Position numbers and translations under genes: made by a program
Notes under the pieces: model-generated
The model's input: the letters and a program-made list of their open reading frames with translations, nothing else
Databases searched by the model: none
Told to the model about the DNA's origin: nothing
NCBI GenBank assembly: GCA_009787625.1
Contig: WQSX01000013.1
Coordinates: 1 to 55,522 of the forward strand
DNA length: 55,522 nt
Direction: 5' to 3'
Source of the DNA: Oscillospiraceae bacterium
Lineage (GTDB): Bacteria > Bacillota > Clostridia > Oscillospirales > Oscillospiraceae
Shown here: piece after piece, positions 33,690 to 41,687 of the stretch
How the letters are laid out: every line of letters begins with the position of its first letter
Numbering within the stretch: the first letter of the stretch is position 1

Positions 33690-34634
33690 ATGTCTGAAGC
33701 TATTACAGCTGCAAAAGACGCTGTAGTTAAGAAACGTTTAAGTCCACATAAAAGAAATTCGTGGATGTGGGGCTATTTTTTTATAGCACCAATGTCTCTT
33801 GGTGTACTGTTGTTTGCTATAGGGCCGACAATTTTCGCATTTTACATGTCTCTTACTGATTGGGATGGACTAAGAGCACAACCGTCTTTTATTGGATTTG
33901 AAAACTTTATTAATCTGGCTAACGATCATGTTGTAATACAAGAGTTTAGGAACACGATAGTCTACTCTCTCAGTGTGGTACCCGCGACAATCGCCATAGC
34001 AATCGTTCTTGCAGTTTTTTTAAACTCTAAGATACCTGCGCGTACTTTCTTCCGGGTCATCTATTTTCTTCCTATTGTCACGATGCCTGTTGCCGTGGCT
34101 ACTGTATGGCGTTATCTTTTACACTCTGAGCTTGGTCTGGTTAATGTTATTCTCCGTCCTTTCGGACTTAACCCTCAATGGCTTGCCGATCCAAACTGGA
34201 TTATGCCAGCAGTCGTTATTGTCGCTATCTGGGGAGGGCTGGCATTCGCTATAATCATTTTATTGGCAGGGCTTCAGTCTATTTCAACCACGTACTATGA
34301 GGCCGCCGATATTGACGGAGCGACGGCTTGGAGTAAATTTTATTACATTACGTTGCCACTGCTTTCACCCTCTATCTTTTTCCTTTTTGTCACATCGTTT
34401 ATTGGCGCATTTAGAGTTTTTGATATAATATATATTATTTCCGGAGCAACACAAATAGCCCGAGGTCCAGTAGATTTTGCTGTCCGTTCAGTGGTTTACG
34501 GAATATTCGAACGGGGCTTCTTCTTTAACCAAATGGGCTATGCTGCAGCTCAAGCTGTTGTCCTGTTCTTCTTTATTCTTGTATTCACAGGGTTTCAGTT
34601 CTTTATGCAAAAGAAAGTTGTTTTTTACAACTAA
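33690..34634 (+). CDS. Sugar ABC transporter permease, MalF/UgpA type
   Basis: 314 residues, six transmembrane helices: WGYFFIAPMSLGVLLFAIGP, an AIAIVLAVFLN segment, FRVIYFLPIVTMPVAVATVW, PAVVIVAIWGGLAFAIIILL, LFVTSFIGAFRVF and AAAQAVVLFFFILVF. The EAA coupling loop is YYEAADIDGATAWSKFYYIT. AAAAGGAGTGGTTATATA precedes the ATG. It pairs with the MalG-type permease encoded next. No MsmK/MalK-type ATPase gene is nearby, so a shared ATPase encoded elsewhere would energise the system. Confidence 0.92.
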   Translation: MSEAITAAKDAVVKKRLSPHKRNSWMWGYFFIAPMSLGVLLFAIGPTIFAFYMSLTDWDGLRAQPSFIGFENFINLANDHVVIQEFRNTIVYSLSVVPATIAIAIVLAVFLNSKIPARTFFRVIYFLPIVTMPVAVATVWRYLLHSELGLVNVILRPFGLNPQWLADPNWIMPAVVIVAIWGGLAFAIIILLAGLQSISTTYYEAADIDGATAWSKFYYITLPLLSPSIFFLFVTSFIGAFRVFDIIYIISGATQIARGPVDFAVRSVVYGIFERGFFFNQMGYAAAQAVVLFFFILVFTGFQFFMQKKVVFYN

Positions 34635-34673
34635 AAGTCAAAAAACTAATAAAAAAATAATTATCAAGAATGA

Positions 34674-35558
34674 ATGGGGTGTGTAATCTTGGAGGCGAAA
34701 AAAGTAAAATTTAATGCCAACAGCACTTTTATAACGTTGTTGTTAGCACTCGGATCTGTTATCATGCTTGCGCCTTTTTTGTGGATGATTCTGACAGCGT
34801 TTCAAACATTTCAAGAGTCAATGGCTATTCCCATACAATGGATTCCGCGCGGTTTGTTTGTTGAGGACGGTGTTTTTTCGCTGAGCAGATCTTTGGAAAA
34901 TTTTCAAGAAGTACTGGGTCGGATGAACTTCCTCAGATTCTTTGCGAACACAATTACCGTAGCCGTCACGGTTACAGTCATGCAGTTACTGTTTTGCTCC
35001 ATGGCGGCTTATGGATTTGCACGAATTGAGTTTCCAGGGCGTAATGTAATTTTCATAGTCTTGCTTAGTATGATGATGATTCCAACTCAAATGACTTTAA
35101 TTCCATCATTTATACTACTGTCGAACTTTGGATGGATAAATACTCTGTATGCTCTTACGATTCCTCACTTTTTCAGCGTGTTCGGCACTTTTTTCCTGCG
35201 CCAGTACTTTTTAACGCTCCCTAAAGATCTGGAAGAAGCAGCCACCATAGACGGTGCTTCTAAATTCCGTATATACGCACAGATTTTTCTTCCTTTAAGT
35301 AAGGCAGCACTTTCGGCATTGGGCGTACTTACAGTTCTTTGGGCGTGGAATGAGTTTATGTGGCCGCTCGTTATGGCAAATCGTGAGTCTGTGCGAGTTC
35401 TTTCTGTCGGTATTGCCACATTGTTAGGACAACATGTAACGCGCAACAACTGGTTAATGGCAGCTTCATTACTCGCAACAACACCTATGATTATCATATT
35501 TATCCTATTCCAGAAGCAATTCGTTGAAGGTATTGCGATTACGGGAATAAAAGGTTAG
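34674..35558 (+). CDS. Sugar ABC transporter permease, MalG/UgpE type
   Basis: 294 residues, six transmembrane helices. Seen: FITLLLALGSVIMLAPFLWM, NTITVAVTVTVMQLLFCSMA, VIFIVLLSMMMIPTQMTLIP, the EAA loop LEEAATIDGASKFRIYAQIF LPLSKAAL, VLWAWNEFMWPLVM and the C-terminal FQKQFVEGIAITGIKG, which is characteristic of MalG-like permeases. The ATG at 34674 is a weak start; TTG 34689 with GGGGTGTG seven bases upstream would give a protein starting MEAKKVKFNAN and may be the true start. It is the third gene of the importer operon. Confidence 0.9.
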   Translation: MGCVILEAKKVKFNANSTFITLLLALGSVIMLAPFLWMILTAFQTFQESMAIPIQWIPRGLFVEDGVFSLSRSLENFQEVLGRMNFLRFFANTITVAVTVTVMQLLFCSMAAYGFARIEFPGRNVIFIVLLSMMMIPTQMTLIPSFILLSNFGWINTLYALTIPHFFSVFGTFFLRQYFLTLPKDLEEAATIDGASKFRIYAQIFLPLSKAALSALGVLTVLWAWNEFMWPLVMANRESVRVLSVGIATLLGQHVTRNNWLMAASLLATTPMIIIFILFQKQFVEGIAITGIKG

Positions 35559-35588
35559 ATAAAAAATTATAAGAAGGGGTATAGTTTA

Positions 35589-36962
35589 ATGGAACAAACA
35601 ATAGTTTTACTTGGAGCTGGCGGAGCGTCGTTTACGATAGCTCTGCTCAAGGATCTTATTTTGACAGAAACACTTTCGGGAAGCACATTGCGCCTTGTTG
35701 ATATTGATGAAGGAAGGCTAAAAGAGGCAAAAGAAATCGCCGAGAGCTACAATCGCGAAGCCGGAACGTCAATCAAGGTTGAAGCATATCTCGATAGGCG
35801 TGATGCTTTGGATGGTGCCGGATTTGTCATATGCGCTGTGAAGATTGGGGGATATGAACCACTGGAAGCTGAGCGAAAGATTGCTCAATCACACGGTTAC
35901 TACAGAGGGATAGGTGACAGGGTGAGTTGCTACTTCGGTGGAGTTGGGGCTTATCTTCAAATAAAATTCCTGGAAGATGTAGCGAATGATATGATGGAAC
36001 TTTGTCCTGACGCATGGCTTGTTCAAACAGCAAACCCAGTTTTTGACGGAACAAATTACTTGACACGCTATACAGATGTTAAAACAGTCGGAGTATGCCA
36101 TGGACACTTCCTGGCATACAATGTTGCAAAAATAATGGGCTTGGACAAAGACAAAATGTCTGCCGAGATTATTGGCTTTAATCACTACAATATGCTGACC
36201 GATTTTCGTTATGAAGGAAAAGATGCATATCCACTGCTTGACAAATGGATAGCAGAGGAAAGCGAAGCTTATTGGAAAAGTCCGGCATATCTTGAAAGTA
36301 CCAACAATTACGGTGCTGTTCCGGAAGAGTTGTCACCGGGAGCGATTGATTTCTATCGGATATATGGTCTATTGCCTATAGGTGATGCAGTGCGTTCCGC
36401 CACGCCTTGGTGGCACCACACAGATTTTGCAACTAAAGAAAAATGGTACGGCCCTAATGGTGGTTTTGACTCTGAAGTATGTTGGGCGGGCTATATCAAC
36501 GATAAAACCGTTTACCGTGATGCCATAAAAGACGTACTTAGTACGGGTAAACCCATAACAGAACTCTCGCCGTTAGAAAAAAGTGGTGAGCTGCACATAC
36601 CATTTATCAACTCAGTCGTCACCGACACATATGAGCGCTTTATACTTAATATTCCGAACAATGGCTGCATCCCGGGAATCCCTGATGATGTGATGGTGGA
36701 AATACCGGCTGTTTCGAGCGCACGCGGTGTGCAAGGAATAAAAATGGATCCGCTACCCCGCAGAATAATGGATAACGTAATTTATCCACGTATGCGTACT
36801 ATGAACAATCTTCATGAAGCGTATCGCAACGGAGATCGCAGTGTGCTTGTACTTGAACTTATGCACGACAATCGTACCAGATCGTACGAACAAGCTAAAA
36901 ATTTAATTGATGAATTGTTAGCGCAACCTTGGAATAAGGAAGCCGACGCGCATTACCGATGA
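35589..36962 (+). CDS. Glycoside hydrolase family 4 enzyme (second, LplD/AglA-like)
   Basis: 457 residues, cytosolic. Rossmann start TIVLLGAGGASFTIALLKDL, DIDEGRLKEAKEIAESYN, FVICAVKIGGYEPLEAERKI, WLVQTANPVFDGTNYLTRYT, the metal/catalytic motif VGVCHGHFLAYNVAKIMGL (Cys-His) and EIIGFNHYNMLTDFRYEGKD. It differs from the divergently encoded GH4 enzyme in the substrate region and is closer to the alpha-glucosidase/alpha-galacturonidase branch. It is in the importer operon, 30 bases after the permease gene, with AAGAAGGGGTATAGTTTA as ribosome site. Exact substrate unknown. It overlaps the next gene by four bases. Confidence 0.85.
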   Translation: MEQTIVLLGAGGASFTIALLKDLILTETLSGSTLRLVDIDEGRLKEAKEIAESYNREAGTSIKVEAYLDRRDALDGAGFVICAVKIGGYEPLEAERKIAQSHGYYRGIGDRVSCYFGGVGAYLQIKFLEDVANDMMELCPDAWLVQTANPVFDGTNYLTRYTDVKTVGVCHGHFLAYNVAKIMGLDKDKMSAEIIGFNHYNMLTDFRYEGKDAYPLLDKWIAEESEAYWKSPAYLESTNNYGAVPEELSPGAIDFYRIYGLLPIGDAVRSATPWWHHTDFATKEKWYGPNGGFDSEVCWAGYINDKTVYRDAIKDVLSTGKPITELSPLEKSGELHIPFINSVVTDTYERFILNIPNNGCIPGIPDDVMVEIPAVSSARGVQGIKMDPLPRRIMDNVIYPRMRTMNNLHEAYRNGDRSVLVLELMHDNRTRSYEQAKNLIDELLAQPWNKEADAHYR

Positions 36963-37546
36963 ACACACCCACACTTGAAACGGAAAGGCTGATATTGAGG
37001 AAGTTCAATCCTAGTGATACGGAAGCCTTACTAAACATTTACGGCGATGAGTATGTAAATACGTACTTGCCGTGGTATCCCTTAAAATCATTGAAAGAGG
37101 CTTCGGCATTCTTTGAAGAAAGGTACGCCGAAGCCTATAGACTGCCATTCGGATATAGATATGCGGTTTGTCTGCAATCCGACAATATTCCTGTAGGTTA
37201 TGTCCACGTTGGCAGTGGTGATAGCTACGATCTTGGTTATGGATTAAAACAAGAATGTTGGTATAAAGGGATAATTACGGAAGCCTGCAAAGCGATAGTT
37301 GAGCAGCTGAAAAAATCAGATATTCCACACATCACCGCAACACATGACGTAAAAAACCCAAGAAGCGGAAATGTGATGAAAAATATTGGAATGACTTACC
37401 GTTACTCGTTTGAAGAACAGTGGCAACCAAAAGATATTTTGGTTACATTCCGTATGTATCAGCTAAACTTTGACGGACACAACAGTCGGACATACATGGG
37501 GTATTGGGATAATTCCGACAATCGTTTTATAGAAGAAAGTGTATAG
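36959..37546 (+). CDS. GNAT family N-acetyltransferase, RimJ/RimL type
   Basis: 195 residues. The opening MNTPTLETERLILRKFNPSD is the standard RimJ/RimL start (TERLxLRxxxxxD). The acetyl-CoA segment is LGYGLKQECWYKGIITEACK (GY.L..e.wgkGi.tEA) and is followed by HITATHDVKNPRSGNVMKNI GM. The ATG overlaps the GH4 stop (ATGA), so it is coupled to the sugar operon and might modify an imported amino sugar, a protein or a small amine; this is inference. Confidence 0.85.
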   Translation: MNTPTLETERLILRKFNPSDTEALLNIYGDEYVNTYLPWYPLKSLKEASAFFEERYAEAYRLPFGYRYAVCLQSDNIPVGYVHVGSGDSYDLGYGLKQECWYKGIITEACKAIVEQLKKSDIPHITATHDVKNPRSGNVMKNIGMTYRYSFEEQWQPKDILVTFRMYQLNFDGHNSRTYMGYWDNSDNRFIEESV

Positions 37547-37627
37547 GCACAGAATGAACTTGGCATAATAATGAATTATATCTTTTTATGCTTGGTCAAC
37601 GAATAATAATAATGGAGGACATAAACG

Positions 37628-38578
37628 ATGAACATGATAGACACAATTGCAGGTTCAATGCTGGAAGACTTCTTCCCAAAAGGGTGGGACTTACAAAAAA
37701 TTGAAGACTGCTGTGCCACGCCGCCTGAGCGGGCACTAGACAGAATGCCGCACTGGCACAAAGATTTTGTAACAGAGGAGTGCGCCGACGTGGCTAGTTT
37801 CAATATGCAGATGGGCTATGAAATTGCCAAGCACATTAAACGCACCAGAGACGAAGGTAAAAAACTGGCGTTAATCCTTTCTGCCGGTCCTATGGGAATG
37901 TATAAATGGGCAGCATATTTTTTAAGAGATTGGAAGTGTAGTTGCGACCACGTGTGGGGATTTAACATGGATGAGTGGAGCGATAGTAACGGCAATACTT
38001 TACCAGGAGATGACCCAGGTGCTTTCACAAACGCAATGGAACTCGCTTTCTACGGACCTCTTGGTGAGTATACGGTACCGAAGGAACAACGTAACTTTGC
38101 AACATTAGAAAACTTACCCACATATCCGGATAAAATCAAAGCGATTAAAGATGACGGTGGGGAGTTAATTACAATATATGGCATAGGACGTTGCTTCCAT
38201 GTTGCATTCTGGGAACCTCATTTTGCGTTGGATTATGCCAGTGTGGAAGATTGGAAAAAAGACCCTTACCGTATAGCAGCACAATTGCATCCTATGACCA
38301 TCGAGCAAAACTCGCTTATCAGTTTCAGAAGCCGGGTAACGCTCATCCCCGCGCGTGCAAATACTGTTGGACCAGGACTCTTTTTGAACTCAGATTATTG
38401 TATTGGCGGTGTGGACGGTGTGGTCGGACGCGGTATGAATTGGCAAGGAATGACGTTTTTTGTTACACTGAAGTACGGGCCAGACATCTGGGTTCCGAGC
38501 AGTTGGATGCCTACGCTTCCCGGCAAGTTTTTTGTAGTGGAAGAGCTGAAAGGTCCATTGGTCCCCGAATGTAACTAG
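37628..38578 (+). CDS. Glucosamine-6-phosphate isomerase/6-phosphogluconolactonase-fold protein with altered NagB active site
   Basis: 316 residues. The NagB fold is shown by LALILSAGPMGMYKWAAYFL, the catalytic HVWGFNMDEWSDS (Asp115-Glu116, compare LDEY in NagB), IYGIGRCFHVAFWEP (His191 and Glu196 kept; Cys189 in place of the Asp of GxDGHIAFNEP) and IPARANTVGPGLFLNSD. NagB is ~240-260 residues; this one is longer, with an N-terminal extension of about 50 residues and inserts. It may act on a different amino- or keto-sugar phosphate. GGAGGACATAAACG precedes the ATG. It is encoded between the importer operon and an aldo/keto reductase gene. Confidence 0.8.
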   Translation: MNMIDTIAGSMLEDFFPKGWDLQKIEDCCATPPERALDRMPHWHKDFVTEECADVASFNMQMGYEIAKHIKRTRDEGKKLALILSAGPMGMYKWAAYFLRDWKCSCDHVWGFNMDEWSDSNGNTLPGDDPGAFTNAMELAFYGPLGEYTVPKEQRNFATLENLPTYPDKIKAIKDDGGELITIYGIGRCFHVAFWEPHFALDYASVEDWKKDPYRIAAQLHPMTIEQNSLISFRSRVTLIPARANTVGPGLFLNSDYCIGGVDGVVGRGMNWQGMTFFVTLKYGPDIWVPSSWMPTLPGKFFVVEELKGPLVPECN

Positions 38579-38632
38579 TGGTCTGTAACATCTTTTCGAA
38601 TTTTAATAGTAAATCAACAAGGGAGGAATAAC

Positions 38633-39595
38633 ATGAGTCGTTATGATAATATGCAATATCGTAGATGCGGTAACAGCGGAGTTTTGCTTCCAGGCATTTC
38701 TCTGGGACTCTGGCATAATTTTGGAACCGATGCACCTTATTCAAATTGCCGTGAAATGATTTTGGGATCATTTGATTTAGGAATCACTCATTTTGACATC
38801 GCTAACAACTATGGTCCGCTGCCCGGCTCAGCGGAGGAAACATTTGGACGAATATTGAAAAAAGACCTACTAGCACATCGTGATGAACTATTTATAGCTT
38901 CAAAAGCCGGATTTTATATGTGGGAAGGACCTTATGGCGAATGGGGCTCTAAAAAGCATATAATATCATCTCTGGATCAGAGCCTTAAACGGACCGGTCT
39001 TGAGTATGTAGATGTGTTCTACCACCACCGTCCAGATTCAGATACCCCTATTAGCGAGACCATTGATGCATTAGAACTGGCACTTCGTTCGGGGAAAGCC
39101 CTGTATGCCGGTATTTCAAACTATGATCCTCAACAGACAAAAGATATGGTAGAAGCCTGCAAGCAAAGGAACATCCCATTATTAATTCATCAGATGAACT
39201 ATAATATGTTCGACCGCTCAGCAGAGGATATAATCGATGTGCTTGATTCTTTTGGTATCGGTTCAATTGCTTACTGTCCGCTAGCCCAAGGTTTGCTGAC
39301 AAATAGGTACCTGGGTGGAATTCCTGATGGTTCACGCGCTGCAACAGAAGGAACTTTCCTAAAAAGAGACAGTGTAACCGACGAAAAAATCAATAAAGTC
39401 AAAGCACTGGGTGAGTTGGCCGCTGAAAGAGGTCAATCACTTGCGCAGATGGCGTTGGTGTGGGTGTTGCAACGTTCATCTTCAGCGATAATTGGTGCAA
39501 GCAGCTTCGCACAAATTGATGAAAATGTCAAATCGCTTGACAAAATGAGCTTTACAAAAGATGAACTAGCGGCAATTGATAAAATACTTGGCTAA
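38633..39595 (+). CDS. Aldo/keto reductase, YghZ/GPR-like
   Basis: 320 residues. The (beta/alpha)8 NADPH-dependent reductase fold is shown by LGLWHNFG, the Asp-Tyr pair in HFDIANNYGPLPGSAEETFG, Lys in ELFIASKAGF and His in YVDVFYHHRPD, completing the catalytic tetrad. SSSAIIGASSFAQIDENVKS is the cofactor end. The length and TDAPYSNCREMI loop resemble L-glyceraldehyde-3-phosphate reductase YghZ. GGAGGAATAACATG start. In this locus it may reduce a sugar aldehyde. A bidirectional terminator follows. Confidence 0.9.
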   Translation: MSRYDNMQYRRCGNSGVLLPGISLGLWHNFGTDAPYSNCREMILGSFDLGITHFDIANNYGPLPGSAEETFGRILKKDLLAHRDELFIASKAGFYMWEGPYGEWGSKKHIISSLDQSLKRTGLEYVDVFYHHRPDSDTPISETIDALELALRSGKALYAGISNYDPQQTKDMVEACKQRNIPLLIHQMNYNMFDRSAEDIIDVLDSFGIGSIAYCPLAQGLLTNRYLGGIPDGSRAATEGTFLKRDSVTDEKINKVKALGELAAERGQSLAQMALVWVLQRSSSAIIGASSFAQIDENVKSLDKMSFTKDELAAIDKILG

Positions 39596-39637
39596 GAAAG
39601 CTGTTTTACTTTTTGTTACTACTGCTTTATTAATGCA

Positions 39638-39682
39638 CAGAGAAACTGTGGGAAGTGACTATTGCCTCCCACAGTTTCTCTG
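39638..39682. terminator. Bidirectional terminator
   Basis: CAGAGAAACTGTGGGA (39638-39653) and TCCCACAGTTTCTCTG (39667-39682) are perfect 16-base arms between two convergent genes. The ACTGTGG/CCACAGT stem also occurs in the terminator at 46738-46777. Confidence 0.8.
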
Positions 39683-39689
39683 GATTACA

Positions 39690-40154
39690 CTACTTAGCAA
39701 TACTATATGAAAAAACATCAGGTTTCAGATTATGGTCGTCGTCACAGTTTTCTACAAACGTCCAGCCCAGTTTTCTGTAGTAATCACTTGCGGTCTCTGT
39801 TCTCAGATACAGTTTATCATACCCCAGTTGCTGCGTTATCTCAATTACAGCACTTACCAATTGTTCGCCAACTCCGCAGTTTCTATACGCACTATCGACA
39901 TAAAGTGCGGCAAGCCATGGTGTGTACTGCCTACAGTTTAAATCGTTAAAAACAAGAGATACGGTGCCTGCACATTTATCTTCAGCCAGCGCAATCAGGC
40001 GTATCGGCAACTCATGCTTGTTACATTCACTCACTTCTGACAGAATGCGTTCATATGATTGACCATGCTTTACACCATTGATGAATTCGTCGAAAATCCA
40101 TTTTGTGACGGTCTCGGCATATTCCATTTTATCGCACAGATACTCAATCTTCAT
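39690..40154 (-). CDS. GNAT family N-acetyltransferase
   Basis: 154 residues from ATG 40154 (GGGAG lies about 12 bases upstream; the protein then starts MKIEYLCDKMEYAETVTKWI, a common GNAT opening; a longer TTG start at 40202 is possible). Seen: PIRLIALAEDKCAGTVSLVF, WLAALYVDSAYRNCGVGEQL (the acetyl-CoA loop, RxxGxG) and YLRTETASDYYRKLGWTFVE. The substrate is unknown. It is transcribed from a promoter that closely resembles the GH4 promoter, so it may belong to the sugar regulon, or have captured a duplicated promoter segment. Confidence 0.85.
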   Translation of the reverse strand: MKIEYLCDKMEYAETVTKWIFDEFINGVKHGQSYERILSEVSECNKHELPIRLIALAEDKCAGTVSLVFNDLNCRQYTPWLAALYVDSAYRNCGVGEQLVSAVIEITQQLGYDKLYLRTETASDYYRKLGWTFVENCDDDHNLKPDVFSYSIAK

Positions 40155-40229
40155 TTTCAATGTTTTCTCCCAGTTTTTTCTGTATTCATTACCCATGTCC
40201 AACCCAGCTTGCGCAACTTGGATGCTCGA

Positions 40230-40286
40230 CTTAGTTACTTAATGTAGATTAGTAAAGATTTTAAAGGAAGTGTGAGGAAAAAGCAA
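40230..40286 (-). promoter_or_regulatory. Promoter and ROK-type operator, duplicate of the GH4 promoter segment
   Basis: On the minus strand TTGCTT (40281-40286), 17-base spacer ending CACTTCCTT, TAAAAT (40258-40263), then CATTAAGTAACTAAG (plus strand CTTAGTTACTTAATG, 40230-40244). The spacer and flanks align base for base with much of 31691-31730 (AAGGAAGTGYGAG, AAAAGCAA). Confidence 0.65.
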
Positions 40287-40378
40287 TAATTAAATGGGCG
40301 AGAGACATAAATTTGTGAAAACAGCACAATAAACAGCATGAATAATGTATAAAATAGATAAAAGTGGTTCTGGCTTAT

Positions 40379-40404
40379 TTTGAGCACTTTGCAATGTGCT
40401 CAAA
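40379..40404. repeat. Palindrome upstream of the ROK gene
   Basis: TTTGAGCAC (40379-40387) and GTGCTCAAA (40396-40404) are exact complements with an 8-base loop. It sits between the divergent promoters of the GNAT and ROK genes and may be an operator. Confidence 0.45.
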
Positions 40405-40427
40405 GACCGTCCTTTCCTGCGATTAGT

Positions 40428-40480
40428 TTGACAAAATCGGGAATTTATATTAATATAATAAGTAATGACTAACACTTATT
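40428..40480 (+). promoter_or_regulatory. Promoter and operator of the ROK regulator gene
   Basis: TTGACA (40428-40433), 17-base spacer, TAATAT (40451-40456). The inverted repeat AATAAGT (40457-40463) and ACTTATT (40474-40480) lies directly downstream and contains AAGTAATGACTAAC, like the other operators. This layout suggests autoregulation. Confidence 0.6.
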
Positions 40481-40513
40481 AATGGTAGATAAGTAATGAA
40501 ACGAGGGTGCAAT

Positions 40514-41677
40514 ATGTTAGATTCCGGTAAATCCCCTGAGAACATAGCTCAACATAATAAGCGGCTTATACTAGATGCTCTGCGTAAAAACGGAGATATG
40601 TCTCGCGCGGACTTATCGAGGCATCTTCACATGAGTTTTCCCGCTATATCTTCCAATGCTAAGGGTTTGCTTGAAGCGGACTATATTTTGGAAGTTGGCG
40701 CAGGGGACAACAGCATAGGGCGTAAGTCTACCATGCTCGCTTTTAATTCTAAACGAGGATTTATTATAGGGGTTGACTGGGGGCGTTTTCACATACGTAT
40801 GATGCTCGCTGATTTGCTTGGTAATGAAATTATAAGCACAGAGGCAGTGAATGATTCAGATAGTGCAAATGTAGGGCAGGAACGAATCACCCTGATTCAT
40901 GACAGAATAGCTGAAATTCTTGAAAAGTCGGGAAAAACAAAAGATGATATCCTATGCATAGTCATAGGCATTCCGGGGATTATTTATGATGGAGTCAGCT
41001 CTCTTGCTCCATTTACCGAAAAGTTTAGTGGTAAAGAATTTATTGATGTATTGCAAGAATCTTTCGAAGCTGATGTTATACTGGAAAACTGCGTGAATCT
41101 GGGAGCGATTGGTGAGCAGTGGAAGGGTGCGGGAGTAAATTATAAGGATATCACATATATTGCATATGGTGTTGGTATTGGTTCTGCGCATATACTTAAC
41201 GGTAATTTGTATAAAGGTGCAACAGGTGCTGCAGGAGAGATAGGCTTTATGCTAACGGATCCTGTTAACATTTCAAATAAATATGACGATACAGGCTCGC
41301 TTGAACTAATGCTATCAATCAGTAAAATAAATCACTACCTCAAGTCAGGTAGTTTTAATGAAGATATAATTAAACTCATACAGAACTATAAAGATGGAGA
41401 AGATCTTTATGCAAAACTAATGATTGACGAGATTGCGTTGAACTTTGGAATCATGCTCGCTAATGTTGTCTCGGTGTTAAATCCTGAGATAATAATCATA
41501 GCAGGCGGACTTGGGTATAATTTCGGAAAGCTTTTTATTGATCACTGGCAGGGAGTTGTGAAAAATCATTTTCCCTATGCGCCAAAGCTCGTGCTTTCTG
41601 AGTTAAACCACACTGAAACTATGCTCGGAGCTGTAATGACAGGGATTAATCATGTTCATGAATATGTGATAGGTTAG
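40514..41677 (+). CDS. ROK family transcriptional regulator
   Basis: 387 residues from ATG 40514 (GAGGG seven bases upstream; an ATG at 40496 lacks a ribosome site). N-terminal winged helix-turn-helix: NIAQHNKRLILDALRKNGDM SRADLSRHLHMSFPAISSNA. The ROK sugar-kinase-like domain has GFIIGVDWGRFHIRMMLADL, GIPGIIYDG, VILENCVNLGAIGEQWKGAG and YIAYGVGIGSAHILNGNLYK GATGAAGEIGFM. The usual zinc-binding CxCGxxGCxE loop is absent (MLTDPVNISNKYDDTGSLEL), so this is a regulator without the zinc site. It probably binds ACTTAGTTA-like operators in this locus and is relieved by a sugar or sugar phosphate. Confidence 0.9.
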   Translation: MLDSGKSPENIAQHNKRLILDALRKNGDMSRADLSRHLHMSFPAISSNAKGLLEADYILEVGAGDNSIGRKSTMLAFNSKRGFIIGVDWGRFHIRMMLADLLGNEIISTEAVNDSDSANVGQERITLIHDRIAEILEKSGKTKDDILCIVIGIPGIIYDGVSSLAPFTEKFSGKEFIDVLQESFEADVILENCVNLGAIGEQWKGAGVNYKDITYIAYGVGIGSAHILNGNLYKGATGAAGEIGFMLTDPVNISNKYDDTGSLELMLSISKINHYLKSGSFNEDIIKLIQNYKDGEDLYAKLMIDEIALNFGIMLANVVSVLNPEIIIIAGGLGYNFGKLFIDHWQGVVKNHFPYAPKLVLSELNHTETMLGAVMTGINHVHEYVIG

Positions 41678-41687
41678 GGGGAACTAG

